Shown here: positions 1 through 7,559 of the stretch, piece by piece | Layout of the letters: each line of letters opens with the position of its first letter | Numbering within the stretch: position 1 is the first letter of the stretch | Source of the DNA: an uncultured beta proteobacterium | GTDB lineage: Bacteria; Pseudomonadota; Gammaproteobacteria; Burkholderiales; Burkholderiaceae_C | Direction of reading: 5' to 3' | NCBI GenBank assembly: GCA_903954045.1 | Contig: CAJBMJ010000060.1 | Location: 1 to 44,969 of the forward strand | Length of the DNA: 44,969 nucleotides | Made by a program: the position numbers and the translations under genes | The notes under the pieces: generated by a model | The model's input: only the letters and a program-made list of their open reading frames with translations | Databases searched by the model: none | What the model was told of the DNA's origin: nothing

Positions 1-34
1 ACCCCCAAAAAAGTCAATATGGGGAAACTACTCA

Positions 35-65
35 CAAAAACGGTGTCGAAATTCAAATCGGCACC
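35..65 (-). terminator. Rho-independent terminator after matB
   Basis: Read on the minus strand, an 8-bp stem with one mismatch (arms at 65-58 and 49-42, 8-nt loop) is followed directly by GTTTTTG. It lies 16 bases past the matB stop codon and would end the malonate operon. The single C-A mismatch makes it moderate in strength. Confidence 0.55.
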
Positions 66-80
66 AAATAAAACTGGCCG

Positions 81-1697
81 CTAACCCGCGTGGTTATTGG
101 TTTCTTGCCGAAACCGAGCGGCGTTCACCGGACGCCAGTGGTATTCGGTACGAAGCAGATTTTTCTGGACTTTTCCCATGGCGTTGCGCGGTAGCTCCGC
201 GACCACATAGCAGCGCTTGGGCACCTTGAAGTTGGCCAGTGTGGCTTTCAGTTGGGCAATGATGGCTGCAGCATCCAGCAAAACGCCTGGTTTGGTCACC
301 ACCACTGCCACCCCCACTTCGCCAAAGTCGGCATCCGGCACCCCCACCAGGGCGCTCTCGGCTACGCCGGAAATGGCGTTGATGTAGCCCTCGATTTCAG
401 CTGGATAGACGTTGTAACCACCGCTGATGATCAGGTCTTTGCTGCGACCCACAATGGTGACGTAACCATTGCCATCAATCCGTCCGACGTCGCCGGTCTT
501 GAAGAATCCGTCTGCAGTGAATTCCTGCGCTGTCTTGTCGGGCATGTTCCAGTAGCCCTTGAACACATTGGGGCCCTTGACCTCGATTCCCCCTATTTCA
601 CCGACCGGCACGGACTTAGCGTTTTCATCCTGCACGCGCAACTGCACGCCTGGTAGCGGCCGGCCCACGGTTCCACCGATGCGCTTGCCGTCCTTGGGGC
701 GACAGGGGTTGGATGTCAGCATGACGGTCTCCGACATGCCGTAACGCTCCAGAATCGCGTGCCCTGTGCGCTGCCTCCAATCCGTGAAGGTTTCAATCAG
801 CATGGGGGCAGAACCCGAGACAAACAGCCGCATGTTGCGCACGACCTCCGGCGTGAGGCCTGGCTCAGTGAGAAGCCGCACGTACAGCGTGGGTACTCCC
901 ATAAATACCGTCGCGCGGGGCATGGCCTGCAACACTGCCTTGGGATCAAACTTCGCCAGCCAGATCATCTTGCTGCCGTTAATCAGCGCACCATGAATAG
1001 CCACGAAAAGGCCATGCACGTGGAAGATAGGCAAGGCATGAATCAAAACGTCGCCACCCTGGGCCGGGCTGCGCCACGCCCAGTACTTTTGCAATACCAG
1101 TGCATTGCTCAGCAAATTGCCATGGGTCAGCATGGCGCCCTTGCTACGCCCGGTGGTACCACTGGTATAAATGATTGCAGCCAAATCGTCGGCACTGCGA
1201 TCGGCCACCCCATGCGTGCGCGGAAAATGGGCAGCACGGTCCAGCAGGGAACCGGTTCGGTCGTCGTTGAGGGTAAATACATGGGCTGTGCCCGTTTGAA
1301 ATGCCAGCTTGCTGATCCAGCCAAAGTTGCTGCCGCTGCACACTACCACCGCCGGACGGGCATCTTCAATGAAGTACGCCATCTCGGCACTCTGGTAGGC
1401 GGTGTTCAGCGGCAGATAGACCAGCCCTGCGCGCAGCGTTGCCAGATAGAGAATGAGGGCTTCTACCGACTTGTCCACCTGTACCGCAATGCGTGCTCCA
1501 GGCTCCAGATCCAGCGACTCAAGCAGGTTGGCCACCATGGCAGTGGCATCGAGCAGGTCTTGCCAGGAGTACTCCAGACCGGTTTCTGTCTCGACCGCAC
1601 AAGCGGTGCAGTCTTTGGGAAATGCGGCCGATAAAGTGGCAAACAGGTTGTCGTTGGCAACTGCCGATTTAGCTGGGGAATAAGTGGTCTTGGCCAT
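81..1697 (-). CDS. matB: Malonyl-CoA synthetase (malonate--CoA ligase)
   Basis: An ANL-superfamily acyl-CoA synthetase of 538 residues that should activate malonate with ATP and CoA to malonyl-CoA in the cytoplasm. The P-loop-like AMP-binding motif YTSGTTGRSKG is at residues 177-187, a RYGMSET A5 motif lies mid-protein, the TGD hinge region is present, and the C-terminal NAMGKVQKN carries the catalytic lysine. Length and motifs fit MatB. The substrate is inferred mainly from context: it is the last gene of an operon with malonyl-CoA decarboxylase and a GntR regulator, 7 bases after the crotonase gene. Another short-chain or methylmalonate ligase activity cannot be excluded. Confidence 0.9.
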   Translation of the reverse strand: MAKTTYSPAKSAVANDNLFATLSAAFPKDCTACAVETETGLEYSWQDLLDATAMVANLLESLDLEPGARIAVQVDKSVEALILYLATLRAGLVYLPLNTAYQSAEMAYFIEDARPAVVVCSGSNFGWISKLAFQTGTAHVFTLNDDRTGSLLDRAAHFPRTHGVADRSADDLAAIIYTSGTTGRSKGAMLTHGNLLSNALVLQKYWAWRSPAQGGDVLIHALPIFHVHGLFVAIHGALINGSKMIWLAKFDPKAVLQAMPRATVFMGVPTLYVRLLTEPGLTPEVVRNMRLFVSGSAPMLIETFTDWRQRTGHAILERYGMSETVMLTSNPCRPKDGKRIGGTVGRPLPGVQLRVQDENAKSVPVGEIGGIEVKGPNVFKGYWNMPDKTAQEFTADGFFKTGDVGRIDGNGYVTIVGRSKDLIISGGYNVYPAEIEGYINAISGVAESALVGVPDADFGEVGVAVVVTKPGVLLDAAAIIAQLKATLANFKVPKRCYVVAELPRNAMGKVQKNLLRTEYHWRPVNAARFRQETNNHAG

Positions 1698-1704
1698 AAG
1701 TGTC

Positions 1705-2523
1705 TTAAAAATGGGGAGAACGCTTTTCTAGGAAGGCTGAAATGCCCTCACGGTGCTCGGCACTATTGGCGTAGGCATAGGCCGAAGCAGCGACTGCGTC
1801 GCTATCGATTGCTACGTTTTTTATAGCTTCTTGCGCAATTTCGACGGGCGCTTGAGGCATATTTTGTCGCAGGGTTTGTTTGTTCATGCGTGCCGCTTGG
1901 GGGGCTAGCGTGGCAATGCGTTGGGCGACCAGCTGTACGTGGGTGGCGAGGTCGCCAAGTTGCATCTGCCGGGTTAGAAAACCCTGCGAGCACATATGGG
2001 CCGCATCAAATACATCAGCGGCGAGCAGCATGGCACGTGCGGTGGTGCTACCCACGGCAGAGGCAACCAAAGCAGCCTCTTTGGGCGCCATAGGAAAGCC
2101 CAGCCGCGCTATGGGGGCACCAAATTTGGCGTCCGTTGCGGCCAGACGCAAGTCACAACAGCTGGCAATTTCCAGCCCCGCGCCCATGCAATTGCCCTCG
2201 ATGTGGGCCACGATGGGCACGTCACATTGCAGCATCGCGTTGAGTCCACCCCACACTTCATTTTCATGAAAGTGCGCTAGCTGGGCCGCGTCAAACCGAA
2301 AACCCGGGTATTCGCTGATGTCGCCACCCGCGCAAAAATGACCCCCCTGGCCCCGCAGCACGACACAGCGCAGATTGGGGTCAGCCTGAATAGTTTCGAA
2401 AATCGTTTTCAGCTGAAGCCACATCGCACGCGACATGGCATTGAACTTACCCTCGTGCACAAGGGTAACGAAAGCCACGCCGCCCTGCTCCGGGTCAGCG
2501 GATAAATGAATCTGCCCCGCCAT
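1705..2523 (-). CDS. Enoyl-CoA hydratase/isomerase (crotonase) family protein
   Basis: Crotonase-fold protein of 272 residues. The oxyanion-hole segment GGHFCAGGDISEY is at about residues 60-72, and GNCMGAGLEIASCCD at 110-124 supplies the first catalytic glutamate, Glu118. The second hydratase glutamate, expected in an FGxPExxLG motif, is replaced: here the motif reads FGAPIARLG, with Ile138. Ordinary hydratase chemistry is therefore doubtful; an isomerase, hydrolase or acyl-CoA decarboxylase role is possible. A GAGGAC ribosome site precedes the ATG. It sits between the Bug receptor and matB in the malonate operon. Residues about 222-240, including AQEAIKNVA, are encoded by a dispersed 56-bp repeat. 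Confidence 0.85.
   Translation of the reverse strand: MAGQIHLSADPEQGGVAFVTLVHEGKFNAMSRAMWLQLKTIFETIQADPNLRCVVLRGQGGHFCAGGDISEYPGFRFDAAQLAHFHENEVWGGLNAMLQCDVPIVAHIEGNCMGAGLEIASCCDLRLAATDAKFGAPIARLGFPMAPKEAALVASAVGSTTARAMLLAADVFDAAHMCSQGFLTRQMQLGDLATHVQLVAQRIATLAPQAARMNKQTLRQNMPQAPVEIAQEAIKNVAIDSDAVAASAYAYANSAEHREGISAFLEKRSPHF
1811..1866 (+). repeat. Dispersed 56-bp repeat, copy in crotonase gene
   Basis: Matches GCTAC-N6-TATAGC-N3-TTGCGC exactly, followed after 10 bases by GGCGCTTGAGG and then ATTTTG. It aligns without gaps to the copy at 5014, about 45 of 60 bases by hand count including 4 flanking bases. Read on the minus strand, the gene's strand, it encodes MPQAPVEIAQEAIKNVA, close to the C-terminus of the crotonase. 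Confidence 0.85.
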
Positions 2524-2549
2524 TGATTGCTGTCCTCAGCCCGACTGGC

Positions 2550-3569
2550 TCAGTCCAGTTTGGCGCCCGAGGCCTTCACGACGGTAGCCCAGCGTTTGAT
2601 TTCAGAACTGACAAATGCACCAAACTGCTGAGGAGTCAGGTTGGGAAACTCCGCACCGTTGCTAGCCCAGCTGGCCTTGGTTTCATCGGTGGCCGCAACG
2701 CGGCGCACCTCGTCCACAATGCGCGCCTGCACATCGGCTGGAGTGCCTTTGGGGGCCCACAGGCCGTACCAGGTGGACACGGTGTAGTCGGGCAGACCCA
2801 ACTCGGCCGCGCACGGCACATCGGGAAATGCGGGATTGCGCTTGGGGCCTGACACCATCAGTGCCTTGATGCGCCCACCTTTGATGTGGGCCGCGGATGA
2901 GCCCAGACCGTCAAACATCATGTCGACGCTTCCTGCCATGAGGTCTTGCAGGGCAGGTCCAGCTCCACGATAGGGGATGTGGGTGATGAAGGTTTTGGTC
3001 TGAATTTTGAAGAGCTCGCCTGCCAGGTGGTGCGAGGTTCCACCGCCAGCCGATCCGTAATTCATCTTGCCGGGGTTCGCTTTAACCTGCGCCAAAAACG
3101 CCTTGAAATCGCCCGGCACGTTTTTCGGGTTAACCACCAGCACCTGCGGCACATTGGCGACCAGCGCCAACGGCACAAAGTCTTTCTCAATGTCGTAGTC
3201 CAGCTTGGGGTACATGGACGGTGCGATCGAGTGGTGCACTGCACCCATAAACAGGGTGTAGCCATCGGGCGCGGCCTTGGAGGCAATGCTGGCCCCCAAA
3301 GTACCGCCCGCGCCGCCTCGGTTGTCGATCACCAGCTGTTTGCCTGTGAGCTTGGCAAACTGGGCAGACATGGGACGTGCAAATGCATCGGTTCCGCCCC
3401 CCGCCGGAAACGGAACCACCAGCGTCACCGGCTTAGCAGGCCATGCGCCCTGGGCAAAGCTGCTCAGGGGCAAGCCCAGGCTACCCAATCCCGCGGCGGC
3501 CGCAGCGGCCAGCACACTGCGGCGTTGCAGGGATGTGTTTTGATTGGAGTGTGGTTTGGAATCTGTCAT
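2550..3569 (-). CDS. Bug-family tripartite tricarboxylate transporter substrate-binding protein
   Basis: Periplasmic solute-binding protein of the TctC/Bug family, 339 residues. A twin-arginine-like leader (QRRSVLAAAAAAGLGSLGLP, from residue 15) ends near SSFAQ at residue 40. The mature part opens with WPAKPVTLVVPFPAGGGTD, the family hallmark, and contains the ligand-loop segment NRGGAGGTLG and the AAPDGYTL motif. An AGGAGA site precedes the ATG. It lies between matA and the crotonase gene, so malonate or a related dicarboxylate is the probable ligand (inference). No TctA/TctB membrane subunits are encoded nearby, so it either uses a transporter elsewhere or acts in sensing. Confidence 0.92.
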   Translation of the reverse strand: MTDSKPHSNQNTSLQRRSVLAAAAAAGLGSLGLPLSSFAQGAWPAKPVTLVVPFPAGGGTDAFARPMSAQFAKLTGKQLVIDNRGGAGGTLGASIASKAAPDGYTLFMGAVHHSIAPSMYPKLDYDIEKDFVPLALVANVPQVLVVNPKNVPGDFKAFLAQVKANPGKMNYGSAGGGTSHHLAGELFKIQTKTFITHIPYRGAGPALQDLMAGSVDMMFDGLGSSAAHIKGGRIKALMVSGPKRNPAFPDVPCAAELGLPDYTVSTWYGLWAPKGTPADVQARIVDEVRRVAATDETKASWASNGAEFPNLTPQQFGAFVSSEIKRWATVVKASGAKLD

Positions 3570-3614
3570 GTCGTGTCTCCTGTGGTTTTTACTGACGCTG
3601 TTTACCGAAAAATT

Positions 3615-5129
3615 CTAAAGGCAGGCATCTTCAATGCCCCGGGAAGCCGGAATTTTGCCCTTGGCCAGCAGCGTGCGGTTTTTGTCCAGGCGCTGCAGAT
3701 CGTAAAGGTAATTGACCATCACGCCATAGGATTGCTTCAGCCCCTTGGCAGACGGGTCGCCCGCCCAATTGAGCCGCTCTATCCGAGCGCCATTGCCCAG
3801 ATGAAAACGTGCAACCGGGTCCAGTGGCTTATCGTTTTGCATTTCTTTGGCCAGGTACTGTGCAGCGCACTGCATCAGCACACGGCGCACTGGCGACTGC
3901 GCGTCCAGTTGGAGCGGCTGATCTGCTGCGCCCAGCACATGTGTGGCGGTGGGAGGCTCGAAACCCACAGCGCGCCCCAACTCCTGCAATGCCCGCTCAT
4001 CGAGCTTGTCCAGCATGGCTGGCATGTTCTTGCCAAGCCAGGAGCGTAACCCGGGAATAGGTGAAAGCGTAGCAAACGTCTTGAGCTTGGGAAATTCGGC
4101 CTTCAGGGTTTCCACTACGCGCTTGATCAGCGAGTCACCGAAGCTCACACCGCGCAGGCCCTCCTGCGTGTTGCTGATGGAGTAAAAAATGGCTGTGGTG
4201 GCGGTATTGAGGTCCACTGCATCGGCTGATTCATCCAGCAAGGGGGTGATGCAATCCGACAAAGCATCAACCAGCGCCACCTCTACAAAGATCAAAGGCT
4301 CTTCGGGCAAACGGGGGTGAAAAAAACCGTAGCAACGGCGGTCAGAGTCCAAGCGGTTTTTCACATCCGCCCAACTCTTGATATCGTGCACTGCTTCATA
4401 TTTGATGAGCTTTTCGATCAATGACGCAGGCGAATCCCAGCTGATGCGACGCAAATCCAAAAAGCCCACATCAAACCAGGTGGAGAACATGTACTCCATC
4501 TCAACGTCCAGCGCCATCAGCCGCTTGTCGGTCTTGAGGTAGGGCTGCATTTCTGCCCGCACGCCAACCAGAAACGCCACACCGCCCGGATTGGCACTAA
4601 AACGCTGCAACAGGCGTCTGCGCGGTGACACCGTAGCGCGGCGAAACTGCACTTCTGCAGCAGCCTCATCGGGCGTACCCAAAGCAGCGGCATACAGTGC
4701 TTGCGCTGCCTTGACCTTGGGCGCGTCGGCCATGAACTGCTCACTCATCAATAGCCACATGTCATGTCTGCGCGCCGCCGTGGCGCCCATGTACCAGGCG
4801 GTCAGTGTGGCCGCGCGGCGACCACCCTCCACTTCGCTGATGCGACCATCAATCACTGCCTGCAGCTCTTGCAACACCCTGCGCAGGGCGCGGGGAGATA
4901 AGGCCTCGCTTTTTTGGGCCAGCGTGGCCTGCAGGCGCTCGCGGGTGGTTCGGGGCGCCACCGCCTTGAGACCAGGCAGGCCCGTTTTCTGTTCTGCATT
5001 TCGAGGAGAGTTTGCTACTTTTTTTATAGCTTCTTGTGCAAGATTGATGAGGGCTACAGCCTCATTTGGCTTCAAATTCTTCGGCTTCCAGCGCGCTACG
5101 CTGCGGGTGATCCAAGAGTCTTGGCTCAT
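3615..5129 (-). CDS. matA: Malonyl-CoA decarboxylase
   Basis: Malonyl-CoA decarboxylase of 504 residues, converting malonyl-CoA to acetyl-CoA and CO2. The C-terminal catalytic GNAT-like domain is recognised by YGFFHPRLPEEPLIFVEVAL and the later FATLSPIPGLRSWL segment, both typical of the family. The ATG overlaps the matR stop codon (ATGA), which shows translational coupling to the regulator. With matB downstream it forms the standard malonate route malonate to malonyl-CoA to acetyl-CoA. Residues about 22-40 (ALINLAQEAIKKVAN) are encoded by a dispersed repeat; the same peptide pattern appears in the crotonase of this operon and in NadE. Confidence 0.95.
   Translation of the reverse strand: MSQDSWITRSVARWKPKNLKPNEAVALINLAQEAIKKVANSPRNAEQKTGLPGLKAVAPRTTRERLQATLAQKSEALSPRALRRVLQELQAVIDGRISEVEGGRRAATLTAWYMGATAARRHDMWLLMSEQFMADAPKVKAAQALYAAALGTPDEAAAEVQFRRATVSPRRRLLQRFSANPGGVAFLVGVRAEMQPYLKTDKRLMALDVEMEYMFSTWFDVGFLDLRRISWDSPASLIEKLIKYEAVHDIKSWADVKNRLDSDRRCYGFFHPRLPEEPLIFVEVALVDALSDCITPLLDESADAVDLNTATTAIFYSISNTQEGLRGVSFGDSLIKRVVETLKAEFPKLKTFATLSPIPGLRSWLGKNMPAMLDKLDERALQELGRAVGFEPPTATHVLGAADQPLQLDAQSPVRRVLMQCAAQYLAKEMQNDKPLDPVARFHLGNGARIERLNWAGDPSAKGLKQSYGVMVNYLYDLQRLDKNRTLLAKGKIPASRGIEDACL
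5014..5069 (+). repeat. Dispersed 56-bp repeat, copy in matA
   Basis: Exact match to GCTAC-N6-TATAGC-N3-TTGTGC, then 10 bases, AGGGCTACAGC and ATTTGG. It lies at codons about 22-40 of matA in the opposite orientation and encodes EAVALINLAQEAIKKVA there. Same orientation and same translated frame as the copy in the crotonase gene. Confidence 0.85.
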
Positions 5130-5794
5130 GCGAGTAACCTGCTTTTCTGGTTGCGAGACAGTTCGCGCAAGGCTTCGCGCTGGCGCAGCAAATGGGTGCG
5201 CATGGCGGCATCAGCGCTATCGCCATCACGCGCCTTGATCGCAGCGAACACAGCCAAATGCTCGCTCAGACTTTGATCCAGGCGTCCAGGGGCATGCAAC
5301 TGCTGCATGCGCGCCAGCTTTAGTATTTTGCGCAAATCCGCAATCACCAGGGCCAGCCATTTGTTGTTGGCCAGGGTGATGATGGCCTCGTGAATAGCGT
5401 AATTGGCGTCGTAATAGCCCTGAATGTCTTTGCTGCTGGCGTGCGCCTGCAAGCGCTGGTGCATGGTCTCTAGTGCAGCAATGTCGCCATCACTGGCGTG
5501 GGTGGCAGCCTCGTTGGCACAGCGCCCTTCCAATAATGCGATGACGGGAAAAATCTCGTCCAAATCCTGCTCGGTGACCTGGCTCACGAAGCTTCCGCGA
5601 CGCGGCTCGTGGCGCACCAGTCCTTCGGCGGCCAGCACCTTAAGGGCCTCCCGCAAGGGTGTGCGCGAGATGGCCATGTCCGCACAGAGCTGAACCTCGT
5701 CGATAAAGCTACCCGGAGCTAACTGAGCGCTAAAAATACGCTCCCGAAGCTGATTGGCAACGTCATCGTGCAGGGAGTTGTAAATAGGTCGCAT
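5126..5794 (-). CDS. matR: GntR-family (FadR/FCD) transcriptional regulator of the malonate operon
   Basis: A 222-residue regulator. The N-terminal winged helix (residues about 8-75) contains ISRTPLREALKVLAAEGLV, the GntR recognition helix, and the wing RRGSFV. The C-terminal all-helical FCD ligand domain has the spaced Asp/His residues (NYAIHEAI, LSEHLAVF, MRTHLLRQ) that usually bind a metal and an organic acid. It is the first gene of the operon and overlaps matA by 4 bases. By analogy with rhizobial MatR it probably represses the operon in the absence of malonate. A palindromic candidate operator lies at 5822-5851. Confidence 0.88.
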   Translation of the reverse strand: MRPIYNSLHDDVANQLRERIFSAQLAPGSFIDEVQLCADMAISRTPLREALKVLAAEGLVRHEPRRGSFVSQVTEQDLDEIFPVIALLEGRCANEAATHASDGDIAALETMHQRLQAHASSKDIQGYYDANYAIHEAIITLANNKWLALVIADLRKILKLARMQQLHAPGRLDQSLSEHLAVFAAIKARDGDSADAAMRTHLLRQREALRELSRNQKSRLLA

Positions 5795-5821
5795 CGTGAC
5801 GGTGAATGGCTTAAGCCGAGC

Positions 5822-5863
5822 GGTAATTTCAAATAATTATGAATAATTACCACTAATGCTAAA
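5822..5863 (-). promoter_or_regulatory. Candidate matR promoter and operator
   Basis: A 30-bp dyad has GGTAATT at 5822-5828 and AATTACC at 5845-5851, with an inner perfect repeat TAATTAT-GA-ATAATTA at 5834-5849. On the minus strand TTTAGC (5863-5858) and CATAAT (5841-5836), 16 bases apart, make a plausible -35/-10 pair whose -10 lies inside the dyad. It sits 27 bases before the matR ATG, as expected for an autoregulated GntR operator. Motif assignment is by eye. Confidence 0.5.
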
Positions 5864-5869
5864 GCCATC

Positions 5870-5884
5870 TTCCTGCGGCAGGAA
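5870..5884. repeat. Short inverted repeat upstream of matR promoter
   Basis: TTCCTG-CGG-CAGGAA, a perfect 6-bp inverted repeat just upstream of the proposed matR -35 element and 39 bases past the lgt stop. It could be a second regulatory site or a weak hairpin; there is no T-run beside it. Confidence 0.3.
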
Positions 5885-5923
5885 CAGGGGCTTACCCTAC
5901 TCAAACAAAAAAATAGAATTTAG

Positions 5924-6736
5924 TCAGGCTTGCTGAGGCCGACGGTTAGCCCATAGCCAGAGCACCACACCGCCTGCGATCATGGGAACGCACAACCACT
6001 GCCCCATGCTCATCCCCAAGGACAGCAGACCAAGGTGGGCATCGGGTTCGCGGAAAAACTCGGCGACAAAACGGAATACGCCGTAACCCAGCAGGAAGGC
6101 AGCTGCAACCTGACCGCGTTTGGGTGCGCTTGTGGCGTACCACCACAACAGGACAAACAGCAAAATTCCTTCCAGCAGAAACTGATACACCTGCGAAGGA
6201 TGGCGAGGCATGTCCCCAGCCCCCCGGAACACCATGCCCCAAGGAAGGCCGGGATCGGCCACCCGGCCCCAGAGTTCGCCATTCATGAAATTGCCAACAC
6301 GCCCCGATGCCAACCCCGTCGGCACACAGGGGGCTACAAAATCGGCCACTTGCCAAAACGGCTTTGAGCGGGACACAGAGAACCAGACCATGGAAGCAAT
6401 CACCCCCAGCATGCCGCCATGAAAACTCATGCCACCTTGCCAGACATAAAACACCTCCAATGGGTGGGCGGCGTAATAGGCAGGTTTGTAAAACAGACAG
6501 TAACCGATGCGCCCGCCCAACACCACGCCCAGCACCCCGAGAAACAAAATGTCCTCCACATCCTTGAACGACCAGGCTGAACTGCCAGTCTTGCCGAGGT
6601 AAGGGCGGTGCTTGAGCCTGCGGCTACCCAAAAACATGAACAGGCCAAAGGCCACAAGGTAAGTCAGACCGTACCAGTGCACTGCTACGGGGCCCAGCTG
6701 CAAGGCAACGGGGTCGATTTGTGGATGCATCAACAT
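5924..6736 (-). CDS. lgt: Phosphatidylglycerol--prolipoprotein diacylglyceryl transferase
   Basis: Inner-membrane enzyme (270 residues, about seven membrane spans) that moves diacylglycerol from phosphatidylglycerol to the lipobox cysteine of prolipoproteins, the first step of lipoprotein maturation. The Lgt signature [14 protein letters not shown] is complete, with the conserved HGGMLG segment before it (MSFHGGMLG) and HPSQVYQ after. It stands alone on the minus strand between the malonate operon and a small membrane protein gene. Length and motifs are normal. Confidence 0.97.
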   Translation of the reverse strand: MLMHPQIDPVALQLGPVAVHWYGLTYLVAFGLFMFLGSRRLKHRPYLGKTGSSAWSFKDVEDILFLGVLGVVLGGRIGYCLFYKPAYYAAHPLEVFYVWQGGMSFHGGMLGVIASMVWFSVSRSKPFWQVADFVAPCVPTGLASGRVGNFMNGELWGRVADPGLPWGMVFRGAGDMPRHPSQVYQFLLEGILLFVLLWWYATSAPKRGQVAAAFLLGYGVFRFVAEFFREPDAHLGLLSLGMSMGQWLCVPMIAGGVVLWLWANRRPQQA

Positions 6737-6798
6737 AGGCCCATTGTGCCCTGACTCAAATGGTGAAACTCAGACACGGCGCACAAGGCCACACCCAA

Positions 6799-7044
6799 TT
6801 AACGCCGCTTCTTGTGATTGACAGTGCCCATGGCCTCCTTGCTGCGTAGGATGCGCGCATCGCGGCGGGCATTCTCCTTTTCCATCACCTTTCTTTTGGT
6901 GTACCCGGAGGCATCGGCCCAGGCCCACCAAGCGACTGCCAATGCAAAGGGTGCCAAAACGAAGTACCAGGGCCAGGTGGCCACAGGCCCGAATTCCAGG
7001 TACTTCATTGCCATCAAAGCAAGACCCAAAACCAATAAATACAT
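6799..7044 (-). CDS. Small Trp-rich membrane protein (TIGR04438-like)
   Basis: An 81-residue protein with two hydrophobic stretches (about residues 1-15 and 24-43) rich in tryptophan (TWPWYFVLAPFALAVAWWAWA), followed by a strongly basic tail ending NHKKRR. This resembles the small Trp-rich proteins found in betaproteobacteria; function is unknown. The start at 7044 is chosen because AGGAGA lies 6 bases before it; an upstream ATG at 7071 would place non-hydrophobic residues ahead of the first span. It is divergent from the cytochrome c gene. Confidence 0.72.
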   Translation of the reverse strand: MYLLVLGLALMAMKYLEFGPVATWPWYFVLAPFALAVAWWAWADASGYTKRKVMEKENARRDARILRSKEAMGTVNHKKRR

Positions 7045-7138
7045 GAAGTTCTCCTGAAATCCGGCAGTCACAGGACGATGTCAACCACCATCCATAGAAT
7101 CCCGTTACCGAAATGTAAACCAACCAACGAGGTATTCC

Positions 7139-7450
7139 ATGAAGCGTTCCGTGTTTGCTCTTGCCCTGAGTGCTAGCGCCATTTTTTCCGCAAGCCCGGC
7201 GTTTGCCGACTTGGCCTTGGCAACCTCAAAGAACTGCATGGCCTGCCACGCCGTAGAAAAGAAAGTGGTTGGGCCTTCCTACAAGGAAGTTGCTGCCAAA
7301 TACAAGACTGACAAAGCCGCCGCGGGCAAGCTGGCGGAAAAGATCATCAAGGGTGGTAGCGGCGCTTGGGGTGCGGTTCCCATGCCAGCCAATGCGCAGG
7401 TCAATGACGCGGAAGCCAAAAAACTGGTGGCCTGGATTCTGACGCAATAG
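7139..7450 (+). CDS. Class I c-type cytochrome (c551/c552-like)
   Basis: A 103-residue periplasmic monohaem cytochrome. A Sec signal peptide ends at SPAFA (residue 23). The haem site CMACH is at residues 33-37, and Met82 in GAVPMPAN is the likely sixth ligand, as in Pseudomonas-type cytochrome c551 electron carriers. GAGGT precedes the ATG. It is monocistronic, with a strong terminator 20 bases downstream. The redox partner cannot be read from the context. Confidence 0.93.
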   Translation: MKRSVFALALSASAIFSASPAFADLALATSKNCMACHAVEKKVVGPSYKEVAAKYKTDKAAAGKLAEKIIKGGSGAWGAVPMPANAQVNDAEAKKLVAWILTQ

Positions 7451-7470
7451 GCTTGCGCAGCTCCATACAA

Positions 7471-7500
7471 AAAGCCCATCGAATGATGGGCTTTTTTTCT
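7471..7500 (+). terminator. Rho-independent terminator, cytochrome c (possibly bidirectional)
   Basis: A perfect 10-bp stem, AAAGCCCATC-gaat-GATGGGCTTT, followed by a run of seven T. The opposite strand reads CTTTTTG after the stem, so it may also stop transcripts arriving from acs. Confidence 0.9.
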
Positions 7501-7526
7501 TGTAGCGCTTACAGATTAAGCGTGAA

Positions 7527-7547
7527 CTGCTCCTTATTCAGGAGCAG
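7527..7547 (-). other. Stem-loop after acs
   Basis: An 8-bp perfect stem, CTGCTCCT-tattc-AGGAGCAG, lies 12 bases beyond the acs stop codon. There is no T-run on the acs strand, so it may be a 3'-end stabilising hairpin rather than a terminator. Confidence 0.4.
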
Positions 7548-7559
7548 CGAGTTGGCTTA

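Noticed and set aside
2946-4049. Long plus-strand open frame across the Bug receptor and matA
   Set aside because: Low-complexity His/Gln/Arg-rich translation typical of an antisense frame; both genes beneath it are well supported.
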